In this document: positions 1-7,909 of the stretch, one piece after another
Layout of the letters: each line of letters starts with the position of its first letter
How positions within the stretch are numbered: the stretch's first letter is position 1
Assembly (NCBI GenBank): GCA_023259575.1
Contig: JALRHN010000043.1
Coordinates: forward strand, 1-13,963
Direction: 5' to 3'
Length of the DNA stretch: 13,963 bases
Origin: Candidatus Kapaibacterium sp.
GTDB taxonomy: Bacteria > Bacteroidota > Ignavibacteria > Kapaibacteriales > UBA961
The notes under the pieces: model-generated
The model's database searches: none
Seen by the model: the letters and a program-made list of their open reading frames with translations, nothing else
Told to the model about the DNA's origin: nothing
Program-made: the position numbers and the translations under genes

Positions 1-1352
1 AATTGTGAAAGATGACTTTTGGTTTTTAATCCTGTAAAACTACTTAATGGTATATCTAAACTAATCCATTTTGAAGATGATAAAACTGGACTATTAATTG
101 TAATTTCATGTGACACATCATCTCCACCTCCATATATGCCATTTGCTCCAAAATCAACTAACATTACCTTGACATTATTTGGCGAATTAGTAGCATTTGG
201 TGTCCACATATCTATATGAAAATGCGTCATAGATGAAGCATTGATTTGATTTGCACTAAATTCTATCCCAACAAAATTCAGATTATAATATTTTATTATA
301 TCATCATTATTGATTTTAATAAATGAATTTTCTGTTGTTGAATATTTCCAACGAGTATTCCATGAATCAATTGGTACATTAGTATAAGCATTACTATATA
401 ATGAAATTACATCTTTTGAATTCACATTTGGTATTGGGGCTGGTGCTTCGGGCATTAAAGTATTTGCTACTGATGCTAATGTTAATGAACCATTTGCTTT
501 TGTATTTCCTAATGTTGCTGTTATTATAGCAGATCCAGAATCTAAAACACTAATAATTCCAGTAGATGAAACTGTTGCAATCTTAGGATTAGATGATTCG
601 AATGTAAAATATGATGGTGAAATCTGAATTGTTCTATTTACACCACTCGGTAAATTCACAGTGGCCGAATATCCATCAATTGTAATTGTTGATCCCTTTT
701 CTGCTGTACTATTATTTCTTTGTTCGCCATTAAAAATAGAACCTGTAATTCTACCTAAATCTGGAACCTTTTCGAATTGAACTTCATCTATCCAAAAAGT
801 ATATCCTTTTTCATTAATAGGTCCAGTAGAATAATAAAACAATCCTTTTTCAGATGTCAATTTTGATGCATCTGGAATAGGAATAATTACTTTTTGCCAA
901 TTTGTATTGATGGCTAAACCATTCAATGCTATTTGATATTTGGATGCGCCAAAATCATTTCCAAATCCTAAAACATCTATCGTTGCATATTGTGTTGCTT
1001 TTATGTAAAATGTTAAAGCATTAAAGCCGGATAAATCTCTTCCTGTTTTACTAAAGTATGATCCACCAGCATATGCGCCTAATGCACTATTTGCATCTGG
1101 TACTGAAAATCGCATCGAAGCTTTAGAATTTCCATAAGTTTCTTTATTATCAATTTGAAATGCTTTAACATCAGATCCACCAAAAGCTGCATAGATTAAA
1201 TCACTACTGAAATCATCGATAAAAATCTCGCTTTTTGCTGGAAATCCAGGACTTACCAATTCATCAACATTTCTATCATAACATCCATTCAGGAAGAGAG
1301 TAATAATTATAATCAATGTATTATGTGCAGATATAAATAATATTCGGTTCAT
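1..1352 (-). CDS. Surface glycan-binding-like lipoprotein, partial at its C-terminus (runs off the left edge)
   Basis: The frame is open from an ATG at 1352 to the window edge, 450 codons without a stop. The N-terminus is a lipoprotein signal: a hydrophobic stretch (about residues 12-21) followed by a lipobox L-N-G-C with the modified Cys at residue 24. Residues about 42-195 look like a jelly-roll carbohydrate-binding domain of the CBM11/CIA30 kind (opens EIFIDDFSSD, closes FWIDEVQFEKV). Residues about 220-295 fit a bacterial Ig-like group 2 domain (SSNPKIATVSSTGIISV, then ITATLG). From about 311 a second beta-rich domain starts with VISLYSNAYTNVPIDSWNTRW, a type I associate with Bacteroidota GH16 laminarinases and beta-glucan-binding proteins. 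The start lies 30 bases after the glycosidase gene, so both are probably co-transcribed. The role is inferred to be binding of a glucan at the outer membrane. A GH16 catalytic domain may follow outside the window. Confidence 0.85.
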   Translation of the reverse strand, partial: MNRILFISAHNTLIIIITLFLNGCYDRNVDELVSPGFPAKSEIFIDDFSSDLIYAAFGGSDVKAFQIDNKETYGNSKASMRFSVPDANSALGAYAGGSYFSKTGRDLSGFNALTFYIKATQYATIDVLGFGNDFGASKYQIALNGLAINTNWQKVIIPIPDASKLTSEKGLFYYSTGPINEKGYTFWIDEVQFEKVPDLGRITGSIFNGEQRNNSTAEKGSTITIDGYSATVNLPSGVNRTIQISPSYFTFESSNPKIATVSSTGIISVLDSGSAIITATLGNTKANGSLTLASVANTLMPEAPAPIPNVNSKDVISLYSNAYTNVPIDSWNTRWKYSTTENSFIKINNDDIIKYYNLNFVGIEFSANQINASSMTHFHIDMWTPNATNSPNNVKVMLVDFGANGIYGGGDDVSHEITINSPVLSSSKWISLDIPLSSFTGLKTKSHLSQ

Positions 1353-1382
1353 GGTTAATCTGTTATAATATTTAAAAAGATA

Positions 1383-4300
1383 TCAATTAGTAATGGAAAC
1401 TTGAATGAATGTTCGGATTTCCCATTCATTACCATCTGGGAAGCCTATAGCTTTAGGATCAGGCACCCAATTTCCAGCTGGATCAATAGTGGTGACTGGA
1501 GAATATCTTGGTGAAAACATATTTAATGTTCTGAACGTAGTCCTGATACCAGCTTTAGTTGCAGGAAGCATAAACCAATCAGGTTGTATTAATTCGGTAG
1601 ATAATTCAGCAATACATTGCACAGGATAAGTAAGGTTAAAATCTCGATGATAATCGAAAGGACCCCAATCATTAAACTTTGTTATAATCCACAATTTAGA
1701 CTTCTTATATATAGTTCTTAGATCTGCACCAAAGCGATTGATTGTTCTGATATCATTACCATTGGCTTGTCCATTGCCAATATATAGATTAGCGATAAGA
1801 CCTAATTCTGGATTTAGTTTAGAGACGATACGTAGATTTGCTTCCCATAAATCTTGAGCGGGTGCGGCACCTGGAAAAACGAATGTGGTTCTACCATTTG
1901 CTAAAATTCCAATCGAAGCATCTTGTGTTGTTGGAAGATGTCTATATAATATATTTGCGCTTAAAGCAAAGCGAGCATCTTCTGCACGATCATTATCCCA
2001 TTCATACATCCATGTTCCGGGAGTAGGATCATAAGTAAGAAGTAATTCACCTGCAATTGTTTCTCTATTTGATCTCACTGAAAAAGGATCATCTAAAATA
2101 TTTCTTGGTCTTGCAGGAGATAAAACAGAAGCAGGAATTGGGCCTTCTAATGGTTTTTGCCAAAGGAAATTTGGTGCTATTTGTAGAGTTCCTACAGTAA
2201 AAGTAAGACCACTTAACACATTATACATATTTCCGCTTCCTATATCTTTTAATCTCCAGCCAGTAAATGTTTTAGTATTATCAATTCCACCATTTGCAAC
2301 TAAACCCATATAAGATGCTAATGCATACCAATTAAGATTTTTGTGAGAATAGGTCACTTTAATTTTACCACCAAGATTATCACTTGCCTTTATATTATCC
2401 TGATATACAGTATAATTATTTTCATCACCTCTAATCAATTGAAATGGGCGGCCATTCAGAGGTTGCCCACCCCATAAACCACCTATGTGAATACCAATAT
2501 TATCGAATGATTTTGCAATACCTAAAGATAATCTTCTTGTTTTAGGTTGAGGAACAGCGAATGAGCTTTGTAGACCACTTCTTTGGGTAATATCTTCATG
2601 AAAAATACCTGTAATTGCATAACCTGAAACAGTACTTGAGTATTTAATTAATAATGCTGGATTTGCTCCCCACCATAATTCTGGACCAAAAGCAATTTTT
2701 AATCCTTTGAGATCTTTTTTACCTTCTAATTCAAATCCAAATGGAGCTTCTCCATTGTAAATATCTATATTAGGTCCATAATTAGCTTCTGGATATAAAC
2801 CAAAAAAATCACCTTCATAACCCCAATGAAAATGCCCTGTTCTATAAAAACCAGTAAGATTAGCATAAGAACCTGTCCAGCTTAGACTTGTTTTATACAA
2901 TTGCACTCTATTATTAGAGTTAATTTGCTGTGTTCCTGTAGGCGTTGTTGCAGTAAAGGTTCTTCCTCTATTTTCATAAAATATCTCATCAATTGGATTT
3001 TCTGCAATATTACCAAGAACATTAAACTGAACATTTGCGCTTAGATTAGGAGTAGGTTTTGCTGTAAATCCTATAATAAAGCTTTGCATATGATCAAAAC
3101 CTAAAGAACTTGGATAAGTAGTAGTATTAGGTTTCTTTGTTTGGCTTGTAGAAATAAGGCTACCGCCAGTATTAAATGTAGAAAGATTTGCTTGAAAATT
3201 ACTTACATATACTTTTCCTTTGTCTTCAGATTCCAATATTGCCTTATCACTTCTTGCCTTCAGCATAGCTTCGATAATCATATCTTTATCAATCGAATTA
3301 TCAGAAAGAATCTCTTCTTTTGAATAGTTATAATGAATATCACTTTGTGAATGATTAGCTAATCTTGGTGAGTGTATCTGAGTCTTATTATCAGGTGAAT
3401 AAGGATTAAATGAATGGATATTTTTTAATACATAATATGCAGCTCTGGGATATAATGTATAGACACCTAATTCATTATTTTTACCTTTTGCGCAAATACC
3501 AAACCATTCTTCATTCATATTATTATCGCCTTCTACATAGTCATTTTGATATCCTCCATTTGTCCAAGAAGCATTGATATCATGAGCATCTAAATTTGAT
3601 GTCTGACCATATTTCCACCATCCATCGCTAAACTGAAATGTAAAGGCTCCAATACAATTTTCAGATTTGCCTAAACCAGAAGCATGTGCATAAATTTCCT
3701 TCCAATTTCCTAATAGTACCTTTGCTTGATATTCTTGATCTTCATTATGTGTTTTGGTATTAAAAGCATCTGCACCAAATTCAGTAAACATCATTGGTTT
3801 ACCTATTTCTTTTTTAATTCTTTCAAAAGCATTATCAAAAGATATTCCTCGATAAGCATTTATACCTAAAACATCTATGTCTTTACATTCTTTGGCAATG
3901 ATATCCAGAAATAATAAATCACCATTACATATCGCAATTGGATGCTGATTATCAATAGATTTCATTGATACAACAGCTTGATTAAATAGTTTATATAGAT
4001 GAATAGCATCTAATGTGGATTGTCTTTCAGCAATAGGAATATTCTCTGTTTCTGCTCCCCTCCAGAATAATCCATAATTATTTTCATTGCCTAAAAGAAA
4101 CATTAATAATCCACGAGTATTTTTATACTCTTGAGCCAATTCTTGAGTTTCTTTTAATAATAATTCTTTAACCGCACTATTAGAATAATCTGTATTTGGC
4201 GACCATACTGAATTAATTGTTAATCCATATCTTCCAAATGTATGATTAAGCATTGTAGAAATGCCGTAATTATCATAGATATATGTTATCCATCTAGAAG

Positions 4301-4598
4301 GAACCCCTGAATATTGTCTTATTGTGTTAATTCCCATATGTTTTAACAAAGACATTTCATGGTCTAATGCAGCTTTTATTACTTCATCAGTTTGATTCCA
4401 CAAGCTATAAGAATAATTTGTTCCAATCGGGAAATAATCCCAATTCATACCATTGATAAAATATGGTGAATCATCTACATATAAAGTATGTCCATTATCA
4501 GAGGATTTTATATGTATTCTGCCTTGTTCGGCATGAATGGAAACTGTAAAAAACAGAAGTAAAAAGAAGAAGCGAATATTCATAATACTGCAAGTCAT
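1383..4598 (-). CDS. Exported clan GH-A glycosidase (GH2-like TIM barrel) fused to a putative outer-membrane beta-barrel
   Basis: This 1071-residue protein has a signal peptide (MNIRFFFLLLFFTVSIHA, cleavage after IHA near residue 23). Met6 (codon starting at 4583) gives a cleaner signal peptide and may be the true start. Residues about 26-400 form a glycosidase domain of clan GH-A: INGMNWDYFP opens it, L-L-G-N-E-N carries the likely acid/base Glu172, and M-M-F-T-E-F-G carries the likely nucleophile Glu273, about 100 residues later as in GH2 and GH5 enzymes. An aromatic stretch (QFSDGWWKYG) near 322-331 suits the active-site cleft. Residues about 400-495 are a polar linker with one short helix. 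From about 500 to the end the chain alternates polar and apolar residues, rich in Gly, Tyr, Trp and Asn, as in outer-membrane barrels (SANVQFNVLGN, KLWIITKFNDWGPF). The last residues (FIQVSITN) lack the usual terminal aromatic. Substrate is unknown; a beta-glucan is a guess from the neighbouring lipoprotein. The barrel call is by eye. Confidence 0.85.
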   Translation of the reverse strand: MTCSIMNIRFFFLLLFFTVSIHAEQGRIHIKSSDNGHTLYVDDSPYFINGMNWDYFPIGTNYSYSLWNQTDEVIKAALDHEMSLLKHMGINTIRQYSGVPSRWITYIYDNYGISTMLNHTFGRYGLTINSVWSPNTDYSNSAVKELLLKETQELAQEYKNTRGLLMFLLGNENNYGLFWRGAETENIPIAERQSTLDAIHLYKLFNQAVVSMKSIDNQHPIAICNGDLLFLDIIAKECKDIDVLGINAYRGISFDNAFERIKKEIGKPMMFTEFGADAFNTKTHNEDQEYQAKVLLGNWKEIYAHASGLGKSENCIGAFTFQFSDGWWKYGQTSNLDAHDINASWTNGGYQNDYVEGDNNMNEEWFGICAKGKNNELGVYTLYPRAAYYVLKNIHSFNPYSPDNKTQIHSPRLANHSQSDIHYNYSKEEILSDNSIDKDMIIEAMLKARSDKAILESEDKGKVYVSNFQANLSTFNTGGSLISTSQTKKPNTTTYPSSLGFDHMQSFIIGFTAKPTPNLSANVQFNVLGNIAENPIDEIFYENRGRTFTATTPTGTQQINSNNRVQLYKTSLSWTGSYANLTGFYRTGHFHWGYEGDFFGLYPEANYGPNIDIYNGEAPFGFELEGKKDLKGLKIAFGPELWWGANPALLIKYSSTVSGYAITGIFHEDITQRSGLQSSFAVPQPKTRRLSLGIAKSFDNIGIHIGGLWGGQPLNGRPFQLIRGDENNYTVYQDNIKASDNLGGKIKVTYSHKNLNWYALASYMGLVANGGIDNTKTFTGWRLKDIGSGNMYNVLSGLTFTVGTLQIAPNFLWQKPLEGPIPASVLSPARPRNILDDPFSVRSNRETIAGELLLTYDPTPGTWMYEWDNDRAEDARFALSANILYRHLPTTQDASIGILANGRTTFVFPGAAPAQDLWEANLRIVSKLNPELGLIANLYIGNGQANGNDIRTINRFGADLRTIYKKSKLWIITKFNDWGPFDYHRDFNLTYPVQCIAELSTELIQPDWFMLPATKAGIRTTFRTLNMFSPRYSPVTTIDPAGNWVPDPKAIGFPDGNEWEIRTFIQVSITN

Positions 4599-4669
4599 TA
4601 CAAAATAAAGGAGTGAGTATGGGTGTTATACAAGTAATTTAATCAATCTCTTATTAACTTATAGTATCA

Positions 4670-4699
4670 CAATTAATGTATTAATTGATTCAATATTGA
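4670..4699. promoter_or_regulatory. Nested palindromes in the divergent intergenic region, possible operator
   Basis: The 223 bases between the divergent genes at 4598 and 4822 contain a perfect inverted repeat, CAATTAAT-GT-ATTAATTG (4670-4687, 8-bp arms, 2-base centre), followed two bases later by a second perfect palindrome, TCAATATTGA (4690-4699). The first overlaps the -33-like TTG of the promoter proposed at 4685-4715, and the second lies in its spacer, which is where a repressor would act. No regulator gene is in the window. In DNA this AT-rich, palindromes arise often by chance, so the operator role is a guess. Confidence 0.3.
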
Positions 4700-4715
4700 T
4701 GCTCTCGTATATTTG
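4685..4715 (+). promoter_or_regulatory. Putative Bacteroidota-type promoter for the YdeI/CDGSH gene
   Basis: TTG at 4685-4687, a 20-base spacer, then TATATTTG at 4708-4715, matches the Bacteroidota primary-sigma pattern TTG - 19 or so - TAnnTTTG. Transcription would begin near 4721, leaving a leader of about 100 bases before the ATG at 4822. No CAAAnnTA (the same -7 box read on the minus strand) was found upstream of the glycosidase gene, so its promoter is unassigned. Confidence 0.4.
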
Positions 4716-4821
4716 TATTACTACAATAACAATCTAATTCCTCATTATGTTTCATAGCATAGATTGATTCTATTTTGCTGGAATTTGTTTACCAAAATCT
4801 CTTCATTTTTTTATTATTCCT

Positions 4822-5466
4822 ATGAATCCCAAAGTAGACTTATTGATAGAAAAATATGATAAATGGCAAGAAGAATTAATAATTCTGAGAAGGATTCTTT
4901 TGAATTCCGGCTTAGATGAAGAAGTTAAGTGGGGATCACCCTGTTATACTCTTCAGGGTAAAAATATCTGCATACTCTATGGATTTAAAGAGTATTGTGG
5001 TTTAAGTTTTTTTAAAGGAGCTCTTTTACATGATTCTCATCAACTATTAAAAAAACCTGGTGAAAACACTCAATCTGGAAGAATGCTCAAATTTATACAT
5101 AGCAAAGATATTTTGAGTATACAGGATATTGTCAAAGAATATATACTAGAAGCAATTCAAATTGAATTATCAGGAGAAAAAGTTGAATTTAAACGATTAG
5201 AAGATCAAGAAATCCCTATAGAATTTCAAGATATATTACAAGAAAGAGAAGATATCCAATCTGCTTTTAAAGCTTTAACACCTGGTAGACAAAGAGCCTA
5301 TTTAATGTTTTTTTCTGCGTCTAAACAATCTCAAACTAGAATAAATAGAATTGAAAAATATATACCCAGAATTTTAGATGGAAAAGGTATGCAAGATTGT
5401 ATATGTGGTCTTTCCGGTAAAATGCCAATCTGTGATGGCTCGCATAAGCAATTAAAAACTTCTTAA
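4822..5466 (+). CDS. YdeI/DUF1801 family protein with a C-terminal CDGSH iron-sulfur motif
   Basis: A cytosolic protein of 214 residues with no signal peptide or membrane segment. Residues about 15-115 match the DUF1801 fold (EEVKWGSPCYTLQGKNI, then GLSFFKGALL), related in shape to frataxin-like iron-binding proteins. Residues about 130-188 match the C-terminal YdeI/OmdA-type helical domain (ALTPGRQRAYLMFFSASKQ, RINRIEKYIPRIL). The last 22 residues add C193-x-C195-x2-S198-x3-P202-x-C204-D-G-S-H208, exactly the 3-Cys-1-His signature that binds a [2Fe-2S] cluster in mitoNEET-type CDGSH proteins. Function is not established; iron or redox handling is inferred from the motif and the frataxin-like fold. 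The gene stands alone on this strand and converges with the VOC gene, with only 5 bases between stop codons. Single short CDGSH units usually pair, so a dimer is expected. Confidence 0.85.
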   Translation: MNPKVDLLIEKYDKWQEELIILRRILLNSGLDEEVKWGSPCYTLQGKNICILYGFKEYCGLSFFKGALLHDSHQLLKKPGENTQSGRMLKFIHSKDILSIQDIVKEYILEAIQIELSGEKVEFKRLEDQEIPIEFQDILQEREDIQSAFKALTPGRQRAYLMFFSASKQSQTRINRIEKYIPRILDGKGMQDCICGLSGKMPICDGSHKQLKTS

Positions 5467-5471
5467 TGTTC

Positions 5472-5891
5472 TCACTTTTCTAAATCTTTTATGATAAATT
5501 TTTTCATGTTCATCATTGCATTGCCTGCATATTGAGCTGTTTGTGGATTATTGAATAATGCACCTAAATGCTCTGGTATAATTTGCCATGAAACACCATA
5601 TTTATCTTTTAGCCAGCCGCATCTACCTTCTTCGCCTTCTTTAGATAAAGATTCCCAATAATAATCGATTTCTTGCTGATCTTTACATTCTATTACAAAT
5701 GAAATTGATTCATTAAATGTGAATTGAGGACCACCATTTAAAGCGATAAATGTAGTTCCAGATAGACGAAATTGTACTACCATGTGATTTTCACTCAGAA
5801 TTTGTGAATCTGGAAATATTGCACAGTAATAGTCAACAGCTTGTTTTGCATTATTATTGAACCATAAACATGGATATGGAGACTTTTTCAT
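5472..5891 (-). CDS. PhnB-like VOC-fold protein (3-demethylubiquinone methyltransferase-like domain, PF06983 type)
   Basis: A 139-residue cytosolic protein of the glyoxalase/bleomycin-resistance (VOC) superfamily. The family pattern is clear: PCLWFNNNAKQAVDYYCAIF at residues 7-26, ALNGGPQFTFNESISFVIEC in the middle, and the characteristic KDKYGVSWQIIPEHLGAL with a late basic helix. Length fits single-domain PhnB-like proteins. The Pfam name (3-demethylubiquinone-9 3-methyltransferase) is historical and does not establish that activity; the substrate is unknown. It is last in a tightly spaced cluster, 7 bases after the DUF1801 gene, and probably shares its transcript. Confidence 0.9.
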   Translation of the reverse strand: MKKSPYPCLWFNNNAKQAVDYYCAIFPDSQILSENHMVVQFRLSGTTFIALNGGPQFTFNESISFVIECKDQQEIDYYWESLSKEGEEGRCGWLKDKYGVSWQIIPEHLGALFNNPQTAQYAGNAMMNMKKFIIKDLEK

Positions 5892-5898
5892 TAGATTT

Positions 5899-6249
5899 TT
5901 AAGGTTTTGAATATTGTTTTCTGAATTCCACTATTTTCTTAATCAAATCAACTGGTAAGGGTTTATCTAAAGGAAATTGAATTGCACCTTTAGAATATGT
6001 AAAACCTTGTAATTCTTCCTTGATATAATTAATTCCTGTGGCCGTTGGATAAAAGCCAATATGCTTTGCATAACCGGCAAAATATACCAATACTGTCTTT
6101 GTTTTATATGCTGGCATATTATAACTAATAATCTCTTCAGCTTCTGGAATTACAGATTTAATGATTATGCGCATTTCATGTAGATAATCTTGTATATGTT
6201 TTGGAAAGCTATCGATATAAGCATCTACTGATGAATGTTGTATTTTCAT
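5899..6249 (-). CDS. Small DUF1801 (YdhG-like, frataxin-fold) protein
   Basis: A 116-residue cytosolic protein covering the whole DUF1801 domain: VDAYIDSFPKHIQDYLHEMR at residues 8-27, then PEAEEIISYNMPAYKT and the hallmark VYFAGYAKHIGFYPTATGI, ending with SKGAIQFPLDKPLPVDLIKK. The family includes YdhG proteins described as frataxin-like iron chaperones, but most members have no tested function. The start lies only 4 bases after the stop of the membrane glycosyltransferase gene, pointing to one transcript and perhaps translational coupling. A second, longer DUF1801 protein is encoded about 430 bases away on the opposite strand (4822-5466). Confidence 0.9.
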   Translation of the reverse strand: MKIQHSSVDAYIDSFPKHIQDYLHEMRIIIKSVIPEAEEIISYNMPAYKTKTVLVYFAGYAKHIGFYPTATGINYIKEELQGFTYSKGAIQFPLDKPLPVDLIKKIVEFRKQYSKP

Positions 6250-6253
6250 GGCA

Positions 6254-7903
6254 TTAATTCAGGAGAAATACAGAATATTTATTGGTGTCTAATCTTTGTA
6301 AAAATGAAAGAGATGCATAAATATGGAGCTTTTGTTTTATCCCTTTTTTTTGAATTATACATGGAGAATATTCTTTCTTAAAGGAATTATCTATTTCAAT
6401 ATGTTTAAAAGCTTTTGATGCAAATTCTCCTATGTGTAATAATGAATAATCTACCGAATCACTGAATCCCCCAGAAATCCAAAAAAGATCGGGTTTTAAC
6501 TGATAAAAGACCTTTTTATTAAATGAAGCATGATTTTTCAGTAGATTTTTATCTTTTATCTTATCTGCATGAGCCATTACAGTATTATTTAATCCCATAA
6601 GATCTATAGTTTTACCTTTATATGTATATGCAGTGCCTCCTGCAACTAATACTCCTTGAGAAGGTAAAGTAGATTCATTAACAAAGAAGCCAGATAATTT
6701 ATCTCCTAATGATCTACCTTCGATTGCTATATTCCATTCATGTTTTAAGGGGGATTTTCCCGATAATGCGTCTATTAATCCAGAAGAAATAATTGCAAAA
6801 AAACATAATATGATGGCAAATTGTTTTGAAATAGCTAAGCCATAACAATCAAGGATCATCATTAAGACAATATAAAATATTGGCAATGTGGTTTGCATAA
6901 AACGGAAATATGCAAAGTGATCTCCACCTGAAAATAACGGAATGGCAAAACTGATAAGGATAGTACTTATAAGTATATAGACAGCAGGACTATATCGATG
7001 ATTGCTGAATTTTTTAGAGATTCTATCTAATAATATTTTACTTATTGCTAAAGTAGATAAAAGAGATAGTGGATTTGCAGTTAAGAACCTATATATATAT
7101 CCAATTCCATGCTTAAGATTTGACAGAATATCAGAAGATACTTTTGCATAATATGTGTTGGGTAATGGATATCCAAAATAGCTTAAACGCCATAGTATTA
7201 AGCCTATTATTGTACATATAAATACACTTAAAGGTATAATACTATTGTTAAAACTATGTCCAAAAGATGAAGTTTTCTGATATAAAAGTATATATCTAGA
7301 AATTAAAAAAAACGTACCCCAAAGCATGGCCTCTGGTCTGGTAATTACTAATAAGCCAAGTAATACAGAAAAAACATATTGTTCTTTAATTGTACTTTCT
7401 TTATTGATAATAGAAACTATATGAAGAATAAGCAGAATAATCAAACTAGTCCATAAACCAGTTTCCATGATAGATAAAATTGTCCATTCTATAAAGCCAG
7501 GTATCAAATAGACACAGCATAATAGAACTATCGATGGAATAGAAAAAGACGAAGAAGAGAATAATGAATCAGTGAATCTGGTTAGCTGAAAAAGAGTAAA
7601 GGAAATAATAATTATATTAAAAATAATAAGAAGAAATTCGGGGTATTCTGATATCTTAAAGAAAAGCGATCCTAATAAAGTCCACGATAGTGAAGTAAAT
7701 CCTTCTACATGTTCACCACCAATTGAATAGACAAAGCCATGTCCTTGTGCAATATTCTTCATATAGACAAAATAGATATTGGCATCATCTACCCCAAAGA
7801 GAGAATGCATATTATTATTCCATGCCAAAGCAGTACTTGCTATGGTACACATCATAATCAATATAAATCGAACATATGAATTATGTATGATCTTTTGCAT
7901 CAT
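6254..7903 (-). CDS. Polytopic GT-C type glycosyltransferase (AftB-like integral membrane protein)
   Basis: A 549-residue inner-membrane protein with about ten or more hydrophobic segments spread over residues 10-385 and a soluble C-terminal part (about 400-549). After the first membrane helix comes D39-D40-A-N-I-Y-F, the acidic loop motif of GT-C enzymes that use polyprenyl-phosphate sugar donors, followed by AQGHGFVYSIGGEHVEGFTS, a stretch shared with arabinofuranosyltransferase AftB-like and related membrane glycosyltransferases. The C-terminal part holds VLVAGGTAYTYKGKTIDLMGL, common in the same family. The reaction is presumably transfer of a sugar from a lipid-linked donor to a cell-envelope glycan on the periplasmic side; donor and acceptor are not readable. 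Tandem ATG codons open the gene, 6 bases after the doxX-like stop, and the DUF1801 gene starts 4 bases beyond its own stop. Confidence 0.8.
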   Translation of the reverse strand: MMQKIIHNSYVRFILIMMCTIASTALAWNNNMHSLFGVDDANIYFVYMKNIAQGHGFVYSIGGEHVEGFTSLSWTLLGSLFFKISEYPEFLLIIFNIIIISFTLFQLTRFTDSLFSSSSFSIPSIVLLCCVYLIPGFIEWTILSIMETGLWTSLIILLILHIVSIINKESTIKEQYVFSVLLGLLVITRPEAMLWGTFFLISRYILLYQKTSSFGHSFNNSIIPLSVFICTIIGLILWRLSYFGYPLPNTYYAKVSSDILSNLKHGIGYIYRFLTANPLSLLSTLAISKILLDRISKKFSNHRYSPAVYILISTILISFAIPLFSGGDHFAYFRFMQTTLPIFYIVLMMILDCYGLAISKQFAIILCFFAIISSGLIDALSGKSPLKHEWNIAIEGRSLGDKLSGFFVNESTLPSQGVLVAGGTAYTYKGKTIDLMGLNNTVMAHADKIKDKNLLKNHASFNKKVFYQLKPDLFWISGGFSDSVDYSLLHIGEFASKAFKHIEIDNSFKKEYSPCIIQKKGIKQKLHIYASLSFLQRLDTNKYSVFLLN

Positions 7904-7909
7904 AAGTTC

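Noticed and set aside
19..219. Plus-strand 66-codon frame at the left edge
   Set aside because: It is antisense to the lipoprotein gene, whose frame shows a clear lipobox and domain structure.
2900..3200. Possibility that the glycosidase and barrel are two genes joined by a sequencing error
   Set aside because: The frame is continuous, the linker is an ordinary polar stretch with similar base composition, and there is no start codon with a signal peptide at the head of the barrel part.
1405..3323. Several short plus-strand frames (1405-1629, 1838-2026, 3141-3323)
   Set aside because: All are antisense to the long glycosidase-barrel gene and look like chance frames.
4599..4821. Riboswitch or small RNA in the divergent intergenic region
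   Set aside because: No GC-containing stems, T-runs or known riboswitch-like cores were seen; only AT-rich palindromes are present.
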